Shown here: positions 8,307 through 16,300 of the stretch, piece by piece
Numbering within the stretch: the first letter of the stretch is position 1
Layout: the number at the start of each line of letters is the position of its first letter
NCBI GenBank assembly: GCA_009781755.1
Contig: WQVD01000011.1
Span: forward strand, 1-64,000
Direction of reading: 5' to 3'
DNA length: 64,000 nt
DNA from: Defluviitaleaceae bacterium
GTDB taxonomy: Bacteria > Bacillota > Clostridia > Lachnospirales > WQUN01
Notes under the pieces: generated by a model
Databases searched by the model: none
The model's input: only the letters and a program-made list of their open reading frames with translations
What the model was told of the DNA's origin: nothing
Position numbers and translations under genes: made by a program

Positions 8307-8510
8307 ATGGTGGTTTTTATGGCGGAAAGAAAACTAGGACAAGAAAGTGAAATGGACATTCATAAACTTGAAGAGGGTTATGATTTACCATACAAGGGTT
8401 CGCCATTCAACAGTGGATTAAATGTAAATATAAATGTTGAACGCACTGTTGATTTTGATGCCCACATGAGTTCATTCAAATTAATAAATAGTCTCTTAAA
8501 GAAGAAATAA
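8307..8510 (+). CDS. Small protein (67 aa), first gene of FRG unit
   Basis: A 67-residue polar protein with no signal peptide or membrane segment, not recognised as any family. It lies directly behind the strong promoter, with AAGGGG (8297-8302) just upstream; the second ATG at 8319 is an alternative start with better spacing. The sequence has a central 'GSPFNSGLNVNINVERTVDF' stretch and ends in basic 'LLKKK'. It is AT-rich like the following gene and is probably cotranscribed with it across a 139-nt gap. It may be a regulator, an antitoxin-like partner or a sensor for the large protein; this is inference. Confidence 0.6.
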   Translation: MVVFMAERKLGQESEMDIHKLEEGYDLPYKGSPFNSGLNVNINVERTVDFDAHMSSFKLINSLLKKK

Positions 8511-8649
8511 TAGGAGGCTGGGTTCCATCTGAAGAGGCGTGCGGTTTTATTGTGCGTTTAGTTTTGTTTGACAAAGTGCGTTATCAGTTGTTGCGTTCAA
8601 TACATATCGTAAAAATACAAATGATTATTTTTATTAAGGACGTGCACTT

Positions 8650-11397
8650 ATGACAGGGAAATTTAAATTTCAATTTACAACAGAAAATATAAAAATCTCA
8701 AAAATGCGAAATGTTAATACATATAAAGATGCCCCAGTGTCTTCAATTGCAAGCGATTTAAAAGAGTCCATTAAATGTCTTATGAAAACGCCGGAACAGC
8801 AGAAAGCTGCTTTCATGGTTTTTTTTGCTTCTCAAAATGATGAACGAAATTATACGTTTTTAAATAAGGAAGATTATTCATTTAATGAATTTGATTATGC
8901 AATAACGGAAAATGATTTTTATAAAGACGATTATGAAAAGTTGAAAGGGTCGATATACGAAGCCATATGCGAATTTGTTGATGATAAAAAAAATTCAAGA
9001 ATAAAAAGGATAAATATATTGTTAGCAGGTACAGGAGGACAAATTTCTTCCGCAAAAGCATTAAATGAATATTTACGTTGCCATTTTAAAGAAGAAATAA
9101 ATATTTATACGTACGAGCATGTAGGCTCCGCTCTTGCAATGTTGGCATTGTCAGCAAATAATTTTTATGTAAAAAAAGGGAAGGCATATAAAAAAGATGA
9201 CTCAGCGAGCATTGGTAAAATGGATGTTAAGCTTCCTTTGTGGGCGGTTCTACCATTTGACAAATGTTTAAATACTACTCAAAGACGGCAGATTTCTTTA
9301 GAAAAATTTATTGTTGCTTATTTAGATGATCTTAATGAATGTAAGAGAAATCATTTTAAAACAAGAATAATAAAATGCGGACATGAAGAACTTCTATGCA
9401 CTCCTTTGCGTGCGCATTGGAAGGATGAATATAATGAGATTTACGACGCTAACGATAATAAAATAAATCCGATTATGGTATTGAATAAATACATTGAACA
9501 TGGAATTGCAGATGAAATGTTTGATGTGTATGAATACTTTAGTCAAGAAATAAATAATCATCATTATCCTTCTGATGGCTTGAAGTCAATTTTGGATTCA
9601 GATAGCATGAAAGAATTCCATGAAAAATTTAACGACAAATGCAAATTATTGGGCATTGCGACTCCTTTGACTTCACCCACATGCGATTTAATGGCGTCAT
9701 TTGGTTTAGGCAAAGGATTGCGACATCATGGTTCTAGGATATATGCGTACGAATTTAAAGACATTGGGATTAAATACAAAGAAATTCCAATGAATGTAGC
9801 AGAAGGCGACTTTTATGAGATATTAAGAAAAATAAATAATCTATGCAAAGATTTGACATACCTTGATGATGTTAAAAAAGTATTCGCATTTACTGGTTCT
9901 AAAAACGATTGTGTCTTGATGATAGGAAAAGAAACGGTACCCGGAGCTATTAAAATAAAAAGCGTAAAAGAATTTTATAATGAAATTGATAATATAAAAA
10001 ATAAAGCTGTAAATGCAAAAAAATATCTCCTGGCATTTCGGGGTCAATCACAAGATTATGGAAGCATTGTTCCTTCTGTTTTTAGGCAAAATAAATTAAC
10101 TAAACAATTTGAAAGAGAAAAAGAAAAGGATAGATATTATGATTCATTAAGATATTGCGTGGATATATTTGATGAAGAAAACGAAGGCATGAATTTTCTA
10201 TCTGATCGGATATCATTAAGTACGCCACATAATATAAGTAAACAGCAACATTATGGGATACCAACAAGATATACGGATTTAACATTTTGTCCGTTAGTCG
10301 CCCTTTATATGGCATGTAGTGATCCAAACGCCGAAAACAATGCAGAATTTTGTGATGGAAACACAATTAAAGAAAGAAAAAACGAAAATGAAAAGGATGG
10401 AGTATTATTTATATTTCCGATACAAAAAGCAGATTATAATAATTTATTCGAACAAATGCGTATACTTTTTCTTTCTCATTTTGTTAAATTGACAAAAGAG
10501 GAGCAAGATACATTTTTTGAAATAATAAATGTTTGTGCTAGATACAAAAAGCTATATGCACGATATATCAATCACATATATTGCGATGTTGCACTTTCAG
10601 GAACAATTAAAATTTTAAAGAATAAACATTATGAATTATATAAATATATTGGAAAGAATCCATATATAACTGCATTGGAAGTATTAATTAATAAAATTGA
10701 AGCATTGGAGCCGAGTTGTTTTAATAAGGGAGATTTAATTAGTCCGTATATGAACAACATAAAAAATCAGCTCGTTGATATATTTAATAATTTAAAAATA
10801 GGTGTAGAAGATTTTGTTGATGACAATGATGAAGGATGGACAGCAGGTTTTGTGCTAGCGTATTTAAAAAATCTATATTCAAATTTAAATACAACGTTTT
10901 ACAATTTAATGAACAAAATATTATTAAAAACAAAGGATAAAACTGTTTGCGATGGTGAAAAAATTATTAATAAATTATTTGGCGAAGCAAGTGAAGATAA
11001 TCCTATCAGAATATCAACTTATGCAAACTTAATTTTCGGGTTAAACGAAGAATCGCTTTTTATACCCGATTATTCTATATCAGCAAATACAAGATTAATA
11101 AAGCAAAAAGGAATGTTTTTAATAAGTGGTTCGGAAGGTAAAATTGATACAAAGTTATATAATAAATTAATTGTCGATAAACATTACAAGGAAGCAATTT
11201 TAAGTGAATTGAGTTCAAAAATTTCAGAAAGCAGATTATGTCCAAACAGAAAAAATGATGATGAAGTTCCAATTGATTGCATGGAATCGAATTGTTATGA
11301 ACAGGGGATAAGGTATTTATCAGTATATGGTGACTTGTATGGGTTAAGTAAATATATAGAAAATTGCAATAACTATAACAAAAAAGAAGAGAAGTGA
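8650..11397 (+). CDS. Large protein: ClpP/SDH-like protease fold fused to FRG domain
   Basis: A 915-residue cytosolic protein without signal or membrane segments. Residues ~459-560 show the FRG-domain signature: 'LLAFRGQSQDYGSIVPSVFR' and then 'KQQHYGIPTRYTDLTFCPLVALYMAC' (compare FRGQ...PS..R, QHYGLPTRLLDWT). Residues ~118-200 resemble a ClpP/SppA/SDH_sah serine protease core. 'INILLAGTGGQISSAKALNEYL' plays the oxyanion-strand role, 'EHVGSALAMLAL' contains candidate nucleophile Ser160, and 'SASIGKMDV' follows. The protease call is by pattern only. Residues ~560-915 are unassigned, with polar helical stretches and a Cys/His-containing tail. The gene is strongly AT-rich and very Lys/Asn/Ile-rich, unlike its neighbours, which suggests horizontal acquisition. 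ATG 8650 follows AAGGA. FRG proteins recur in phage-defence contexts. Confidence 0.75.
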   Translation: MTGKFKFQFTTENIKISKMRNVNTYKDAPVSSIASDLKESIKCLMKTPEQQKAAFMVFFASQNDERNYTFLNKEDYSFNEFDYAITENDFYKDDYEKLKGSIYEAICEFVDDKKNSRIKRINILLAGTGGQISSAKALNEYLRCHFKEEINIYTYEHVGSALAMLALSANNFYVKKGKAYKKDDSASIGKMDVKLPLWAVLPFDKCLNTTQRRQISLEKFIVAYLDDLNECKRNHFKTRIIKCGHEELLCTPLRAHWKDEYNEIYDANDNKINPIMVLNKYIEHGIADEMFDVYEYFSQEINNHHYPSDGLKSILDSDSMKEFHEKFNDKCKLLGIATPLTSPTCDLMASFGLGKGLRHHGSRIYAYEFKDIGIKYKEIPMNVAEGDFYEILRKINNLCKDLTYLDDVKKVFAFTGSKNDCVLMIGKETVPGAIKIKSVKEFYNEIDNIKNKAVNAKKYLLAFRGQSQDYGSIVPSVFRQNKLTKQFEREKEKDRYYDSLRYCVDIFDEENEGMNFLSDRISLSTPHNISKQQHYGIPTRYTDLTFCPLVALYMACSDPNAENNAEFCDGNTIKERKNENEKDGVLFIFPIQKADYNNLFEQMRILFLSHFVKLTKEEQDTFFEIINVCARYKKLYARYINHIYCDVALSGTIKILKNKHYELYKYIGKNPYITALEVLINKIEALEPSCFNKGDLISPYMNNIKNQLVDIFNNLKIGVEDFVDDNDEGWTAGFVLAYLKNLYSNLNTTFYNLMNKILLKTKDKTVCDGEKIINKLFGEASEDNPIRISTYANLIFGLNEESLFIPDYSISANTRLIKQKGMFLISGSEGKIDTKLYNKLIVDKHYKEAILSELSSKISESRLCPNRKNDDEVPIDCMESNCYEQGIRYLSVYGDLYGLSKYIENCNNYNKKEEK

Positions 11398-11468
11398 TTT
11401 CACCAAATATCGTAAAAAATGGTTGCAATGCAAAAAGATATTCATTTTTAAGCGAACTAACAATATCA

Positions 11469-12002
11469 TCAAGGTTGTGCTTTGTCTTTTTCCATTTCAA
11501 TGATTTCGCAGATTTTGGCGTTGTCGAATTTGATTTGTTTGAACAGTAAATCAACCGACAACAGCATAAAAATGCCATAGTCCATGGCGACAACGTAATA
11601 TTGGAAGGTGGTTGATACCTCGATGTCGGGGCTGTGTTGCAAAATTAACGAATAGAACATCATGAATACGTAGTACAGATAAAGCCCGGTTTTGAAGGAA
11701 ATGATGCCGTATTTGGGCAAAAGACAGGCGCGTAAAAACCGCAGGAAGCGGCTGCGGCGCATGTATCTGCGTAAATAAATGAGCTTGCAAGTGAATTTTT
11801 CGATCAGCAATACGAATACGATGGCGAATAAGTTGTACATATACGCTTCCAAGATTAAACCCTCGACGATCATGTCGTACATATAAGTGAAAGTCATCCA
11901 ATAATACATATAGGCCAATAATATGGCATACAGGACGATGAGGCATATGCGCCCCATCGTTTTAAATTTTTGTTTCATATAATTTGCCAACCGTGTGCGC
12001 AT
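11469..12002 (-). CDS. Hypothetical membrane protein
   Basis: A 177-residue protein with about four hydrophobic segments: two in the first ~75 residues, and two at about 105-125 and 135-160. Between them is a strongly basic loop ('RRYMRRSRFLRFLRACLLPK'). It ends in a charged cytosolic tail. ATG 12002 follows GGGGGAT. I do not recognise a family. It lies between the AT-rich island and the helicase gene, and converges on the FRG gene with a ~70-nt gap that shows no terminator. Composition is intermediate, so it could belong to either side. Confidence 0.65.
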   Translation of the reverse strand: MRTRLANYMKQKFKTMGRICLIVLYAILLAYMYYWMTFTYMYDMIVEGLILEAYMYNLFAIVFVLLIEKFTCKLIYLRRYMRRSRFLRFLRACLLPKYGIISFKTGLYLYYVFMMFYSLILQHSPDIEVSTTFQYYVVAMDYGIFMLLSVDLLFKQIKFDNAKICEIIEMEKDKAQP

Positions 12003-12019
12003 GTTTATCCCCCGTTAGT

Positions 12020-12039
12020 CACGATAAATCGTGTATAAT
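12020..12039 (+). promoter_or_regulatory. -10 box and palindromic operator before the helicase gene
   Basis: TATAAT (12034-12039) is immediately preceded by the palindrome CACGATAAATCGTG (12020-12033; six-base arms, AA centre), exactly where a spacer-bound repressor would sit. No clear -35 is seen, so an activator is also conceivable. The sequence is not the usual Bacillota LexA box. Confidence 0.45.
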
Positions 12040-12087
12040 CGTTGCGGATTATAAGGCGGCACAAATACTTTCGCAAGGAATGACCTT

Positions 12088-14415
12088 ATGGCGGATGGAA
12101 ATATTATAAAAATATCGGTGCACAAAATTGTGGATTTGGTGTTGCGCTGCGGCGATATCGACAGCCGATTTAATGATGATACCTCAATGCACCGGGGGGC
12201 GGCGGCGCACCGCAAAATCCAAAAGGAAGCGGGCGAAGGGTACAAGAAAGAGGTTTCGCTGGCGTTGGAGGCGGTGATTGGGGGCGTTGCTGCGCTGGTG
12301 CAAGGCCGCGCCGATGGCATTATCACAGCGCCCGATGGGTCGGTTACGGTGGACGAAATCAAGTCTACGACGCTGCTGCTCGATTATTTGTACAAGCAGC
12401 ACGCGCTGCACTTGGGGCAGGGCAAATGTTATGCCTATATGTATTTAAAATCGATGGACAACCCGCCACCATGCATGTTTGTGCAACTTACATATTATCA
12501 ATTGGACAGTGGCGCGTTGGAGCGGCACCGCTGGGAATTTTCTGCCGCTGAATTGGAAGCGTTCTTTTCCGATTTATTACAAAAATACGGCATGTGGCTG
12601 CGGTTCGAACGGGATTGGAAAGTGGAGCGGGATGCGTCTATTGAAGCGGCGATCTTTCCGTTCGCGGCGTTTCGCAGGGGGCAGCGGGAATTTGCGGCGG
12701 CGGTGTACCGCGCCATCGCTTCACAAAAAAAATTGTATGCGGCGGCGCCCACGGGCATCGGCAAGACGGTGTCGGCGTTGTTCCCGTCCATCAAGGCGAT
12801 GGGGGAGGGCAAGGCCGAAAAAATTTTTTATTTGACTGCTAAAACGGTGACACGCGCCGTGGCGGAGGACGCGGTCAAGCTGATGGCTACGCAGGGGTTA
12901 CGCTTCAAATCCGTGACCCTCCGTGCGAAGCATCGGATTTGTCCGAACGAGATGTGTATTTGCAACCCTGATTTTTGCACGCGTGCGCGGGGGCATTACG
13001 ACCGATTAAACGAAGCGCTGTGGGATATTTTGCAAATAGCGGACTTAATTACCCCCGTGGAAATCACGGAATACGCGCAGAAGCACAGCGTTTGCCCGCA
13101 CGAATATGCGCTGGCAGTATCATCGTGGTGCGATTTGGTGGTGGGCGATTACAACCATGTTTTTGACCCGACGGCATATTTGCGTCGTTTTTTTGATACG
13201 CATGAGCCGCGCGATTATATATTTTTGATTGACGAAGCGCACAATTTGGTGGACCGCGTGCGCGATATGTACTCGGTAACGCTGCGGAAAAGTGCATTAA
13301 GTAAAATCCGCAGGCAGTTGAAGGGAAAGGACGCGTTGGCAAAAAACGTCCGCAAGGAGCTGCGTTTAATCAACGCGTACCTGACGGATGTGCGGGGTGA
13401 AAACGAAAACGGCGGCGCGGTCGCGGAACAGGACATCGTGCTGAAGGCTTTTGTTTCCATGCTTATCCAAGCCATCGGCGATTGGCTCAAGGCCAACAAC
13501 GGCCATGCGCTATATGGCGAAATGCTGGATTTGTATTTTGAAACGAATATGTATTTGTTGGTGGCGGAGTTGTACGATGAACACTACACGACCCTCATCG
13601 AAACGCGCGGCAGCGATGTGAGCGTTACGTTGTTTTGTTTGGATCCGTCAGCTGTGATTGCGCAGGGGTTGGGGCGTGGCGTGGCGTCGGTTATTTTTTC
13701 TGCGACGTTGACGCCGTTGGCGTATTATCGTGAAATATTGGGTGGTGCGGCGGATGATCCTGTGATTTCTTTGCCTTCGCCATTTGACCCGAATCGGCAG
13801 GAAGTGATCATTCACCGCGGCATTTCCACCAAGTACGCCGACCGCGAGCGCAGTTATGCGCCCATCGCAGAAACCATCCACGCCGTTTGCGGCAAGCGAG
13901 CGGGTAATTATTTGGTGTTTTTCCCATCGTATGCGTACATGGAGAAAGTGCATGCGGTGTTTTGTGAAGCGTTTCCGCAGGTGCGGACGTTGTTGCAACG
14001 CAGTGATATGACGGAAGAGGAACGAGCCGAGTATTTAACGCAGTTTGATGCTGCCAACCTTGAAACACTGGTGGGTTTTGCCGTGCTGGGTGGGATTTTC
14101 TCCGAAGGTATCGACTTGAAGGGGGATAGACTCATCGGCTCGATAATTGTGAGCGTGGGTATCCCCATGATTAACAAGCGGCAGGATTTGATCCGCGATT
14201 ATTTTAATGAAAAAAACGGGCAGGGGTATGAATACGCTTACATTTTCCCCGGGATGAATAAAGTACAGCAAGCCGCCGGCCGCGTCATTCGTACCGATAC
14301 CGACGCGGGTGTAGTGGTGCTGATAGACAGCCGTTTCGCGACGGAAAAATACCGGCGGTTATTTCCGCCGCATTGGTCGAATGTGCGGGTGGTGGATGCT
14401 ACGAAGGAAATTTAA
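12088..14415 (+). CDS. PD-(D/E)XK nuclease fused to XPD/DinG-family DNA helicase
   Basis: A 775-residue DNA repair helicase. Residues ~1-180 form a RecB/Cas4-like nuclease domain with 'QGRADGII' and the (D/E)xK motif in 'VDEIKST'. The helicase follows, with Walker A 'APTGIGKT' at ~230 and the DEAH box 'LIDEAHNL' at ~388. Cysteines in 'HRICPNEMCICNPDFC' and a later 'SVCPHE' are consistent with the XPD-type 4Fe-4S cluster between them. The C-terminal motor motifs include 'GIFSEGIDLKGDRLIG' and the final 'QAAGRVIRTDTDAG'. This fusion is common in Clostridia. ATG 12088 follows AAGGA. Its stop codon shares the TTAA sequence with the stop of the convergent radical SAM gene. Confidence 0.9.
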   Translation: MADGNIIKISVHKIVDLVLRCGDIDSRFNDDTSMHRGAAAHRKIQKEAGEGYKKEVSLALEAVIGGVAALVQGRADGIITAPDGSVTVDEIKSTTLLLDYLYKQHALHLGQGKCYAYMYLKSMDNPPPCMFVQLTYYQLDSGALERHRWEFSAAELEAFFSDLLQKYGMWLRFERDWKVERDASIEAAIFPFAAFRRGQREFAAAVYRAIASQKKLYAAAPTGIGKTVSALFPSIKAMGEGKAEKIFYLTAKTVTRAVAEDAVKLMATQGLRFKSVTLRAKHRICPNEMCICNPDFCTRARGHYDRLNEALWDILQIADLITPVEITEYAQKHSVCPHEYALAVSSWCDLVVGDYNHVFDPTAYLRRFFDTHEPRDYIFLIDEAHNLVDRVRDMYSVTLRKSALSKIRRQLKGKDALAKNVRKELRLINAYLTDVRGENENGGAVAEQDIVLKAFVSMLIQAIGDWLKANNGHALYGEMLDLYFETNMYLLVAELYDEHYTTLIETRGSDVSVTLFCLDPSAVIAQGLGRGVASVIFSATLTPLAYYREILGGAADDPVISLPSPFDPNRQEVIIHRGISTKYADRERSYAPIAETIHAVCGKRAGNYLVFFPSYAYMEKVHAVFCEAFPQVRTLLQRSDMTEEERAEYLTQFDAANLETLVGFAVLGGIFSEGIDLKGDRLIGSIIVSVGIPMINKRQDLIRDYFNEKNGQGYEYAYIFPGMNKVQQAAGRVIRTDTDAGVVVLIDSRFATEKYRRLFPPHWSNVRVVDATKEI

Positions 14416-15653
14416 CAATCCTCAACCCCATTCATCCCCATCGCATCCCTGGGTTTGTCCAGCGAATGTGCCAATAGTCCTCTGTACACGTCAAGATTTT
14501 CACATTTTTCGCCCTGATACTTGCCATTGCATGTGAGGAAGTGCTTGCTGCGCTTGAGCGAAACGCCCAGCGCTCGCAAAACATCGTGCGATATTTTGCA
14601 GTATTTGCGCGCCTTGAGGATGCGTGTGGCGTAGGTGGTGCCGATGCCGGGGATGCGCAGCAGCATTTCATAGTCGGCGGCGTTGACCTCGATGGGGTAC
14701 AGGTGGATATTGCGCAATGCCCACGCGGCCTTGGGGTCTAGGTCGTGCTCTAAGTGGGGGGCGTTGTCGGGGAGGATTTCTTCGGGGGTGAAGTCGTAGA
14801 GTTGCATGAGCCGGTCAGCTTGATACAGGCGTTTCATGCGCCATTGCGGCGTAGCTACGGGAGCGAGGTGATCATACCCCCGCGCGGGGTGTTTGTATTG
14901 GAATGAGGTGTAGTAGACGCGTTTTAAGTGATATTTGTTGTACATAGCCTTTGACAGGCGCAGGACTTCGTAATCGGTTTCGTTGGTAGACCCGGCCATG
15001 AGTTGGGTGGTTTGCGACGACGCAAAGCGCGGCGCGTAACGGCTACGCTCGCCATTGGCCGTTTTTATCAAGCGGCTGATGTGCCCCATGGGCGTCAGGA
15101 TGTTTTCCCGCGTTTTGTTGCGTGCGATTTGCGCATAACCTTCGCTTTTTGCCACTTCTATGTTGACGCTCAAGCGGTTGGCGTAGTGGCCTGCCGTGCG
15201 GATGAGCTCCGGGTCGGTGCCGGGCATGATTTTGGCGTGCACGTAGCCCTTGTAATCCAGCACATTGCGGATGTTTTTGATGGTTTCGATAATCAATTCG
15301 GTCGTGTAGTCGGCATTTTTGAAGATGGCGGACGATATGAACACGCCGTGCCCGTTGCGCTGCGCTTCGGCTACAGAAATCGCCGCCAGTTCCTTGGGGT
15401 CGTTGGTATAACAATTCCGCATGTCGTTGCTGGCGCGGCAGCCGCAATACGCACAATTAAAAATACAATCGTTGGACATGAATATCTTCGGCACCTTGGG
15501 TGGCGGTGGCTTCGATTTGATTTCATTTTTTATTGCGGAAAAATCCGGGATGCAAGCGGTGTCGTCGTCCGCCACGTCATACAACGCGTCTTGGTTCATC
15601 TGTTGGATTTTATCTTCCCATGAGAGGGGGTTTTTGATAATCACGTGTGCCAT
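14412..15653 (-). CDS. Putative DNA modification/repair radical SAM protein
   Basis: A 413-residue radical SAM enzyme of the family annotated 'putative DNA modification/repair radical SAM protein'. The 4Fe-4S/SAM-binding triad C-x3-C-x2-C is in 'SNDCIFNCAYCGCRASND' at about residue 60. A helix-hairpin-helix DNA-binding motif is at the C-terminus ('LLRIPGIGTTYATRILKARK'). The start at 15653 (MAHVII...) follows AAGGA at good spacing; longer upstream frames lack a ribosome site. The usual genomic partner, a DUF4130-type 'DNA metabolism' protein, is not adjacent. It is convergent with the nuclease-helicase, with overlapping stops, and divergent from the Bro-N gene, sharing promoter DNA. Confidence 0.88.
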   Translation of the reverse strand: MAHVIIKNPLSWEDKIQQMNQDALYDVADDDTACIPDFSAIKNEIKSKPPPPKVPKIFMSNDCIFNCAYCGCRASNDMRNCYTNDPKELAAISVAEAQRNGHGVFISSAIFKNADYTTELIIETIKNIRNVLDYKGYVHAKIMPGTDPELIRTAGHYANRLSVNIEVAKSEGYAQIARNKTRENILTPMGHISRLIKTANGERSRYAPRFASSQTTQLMAGSTNETDYEVLRLSKAMYNKYHLKRVYYTSFQYKHPARGYDHLAPVATPQWRMKRLYQADRLMQLYDFTPEEILPDNAPHLEHDLDPKAAWALRNIHLYPIEVNAADYEMLLRIPGIGTTYATRILKARKYCKISHDVLRALGVSLKRSKHFLTCNGKYQGEKCENLDVYRGLLAHSLDKPRDAMGMNGVEDC

Positions 15654-15687
15654 GGGCGAACATCCTTCGAAAATAACGATCGCGCAC

Positions 15688-15735
15688 ATTGTAGCGAACA
15701 TATGTTTTGTCGTCAATGCCTTTGTATCGTATAAT
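15688..15735. promoter_or_regulatory. Divergent promoters with overlapping -35 boxes
   Basis: Plus strand: TTGTCG (15707-15712), 17 bases, TATAAT (15730-15735), for the Bro-N gene. Minus strand: TTGACG (15716 to 15711), 17 bases, TACAAT (15693 to 15688), for the radical SAM gene. The two -35 hexamers overlap by two bases within TTGTCGTCAA, so RNA polymerase could not fully occupy both at once. Confidence 0.75.
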
Positions 15736-15766
15736 GCAAAAATTACGAAACAAGGAGGCCGATGCA

Positions 15767-16228
15767 ATGGAAATCAACCCCTTCGCCGGCAAAAATCTGC
15801 GCTGCATCTACGATGAAATCGAAAGAAAATGGTGGTTTTCAGCCGTGGATATTTGCGGTATATTGATTAACGGCGACTACGAAAGTGCACGAAAATATTG
15901 GAAAGCAGCCAAAAATAATTTCACGGCGAAAGAAAACCAACTGGTTGCAAATTGCAACCAGTTGAAAATGCCCGCCAAAAACGGCAAATATTACTACACC
16001 GAAGTCATGGACATCCGCCAAGCGATTTACTTCATCCAAATCATCCCCAGCCCCCACGCGGAACCGTACCGTTTGTGGCTGGCAAACGCCGTGGCCAACC
16101 ACACACACGTAGAACCCCTTCTAATAGAAGCAGGCGCACACAACGCCGCACAAATACGACAAGCCTACATCAACGACGCTTCAAAATTATCCGAACGTCT
16201 AACCATCAAAATCGAACGGCTGGTTTAA
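15767..16228 (+). CDS. Bro-N domain protein
   Basis: A 153-residue protein that consists mainly of a BRO-N/antirepressor-like DNA-binding domain. It opens 'NLRCIYDEIERKWWFSAVDICGIL', keeps the 'ARKYWKAAKNN' helix, and has 'RQAIYFIQIIPSPHAEPYRLWLANA' near residue 100. ATG 15767 is eight bases after AAGGAGG (15752-15758). Such domains occur in phage antirepressors and in stand-alone DinD-like proteins. No phage genes are nearby, so this is a solitary copy. A 27-bp palindromic repeat is embedded in frame and encodes 'NQLVANCNQLK' at about residues 58-68. Confidence 0.8.
   Translation: MEINPFAGKNLRCIYDEIERKWWFSAVDICGILINGDYESARKYWKAAKNNFTAKENQLVANCNQLKMPAKNGKYYYTEVMDIRQAIYFIQIIPSPHAEPYRLWLANAVANHTHVEPLLIEAGAHNAAQIRQAYINDASKLSERLTIKIERLV
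15938..15964. repeat. 27-bp palindromic repeat, copy 1 (inside Bro-N gene)
   Basis: Perfect 13-base arms CAACTGGTTGCAA and TTGCAACCAGTTG around a single A. It is the same palindrome as at 22738, 29247 and 29306, but with a T-A pair at the variable position. It is translated in frame in the Bro-N gene. Confidence 0.9.
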
Positions 16229-16300
16229 CATCAACCCTCATAACCCCCAACCCCGCCACATAGAATAATTCCAATTGGATAAAACGGGGTGGGGGTTGTT

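Noticed and set aside
15767-16228. Bro-N gene as part of a prophage
   Set aside because: No integrase, terminase or structural phage genes nearby; it stands alone beside a repair gene.
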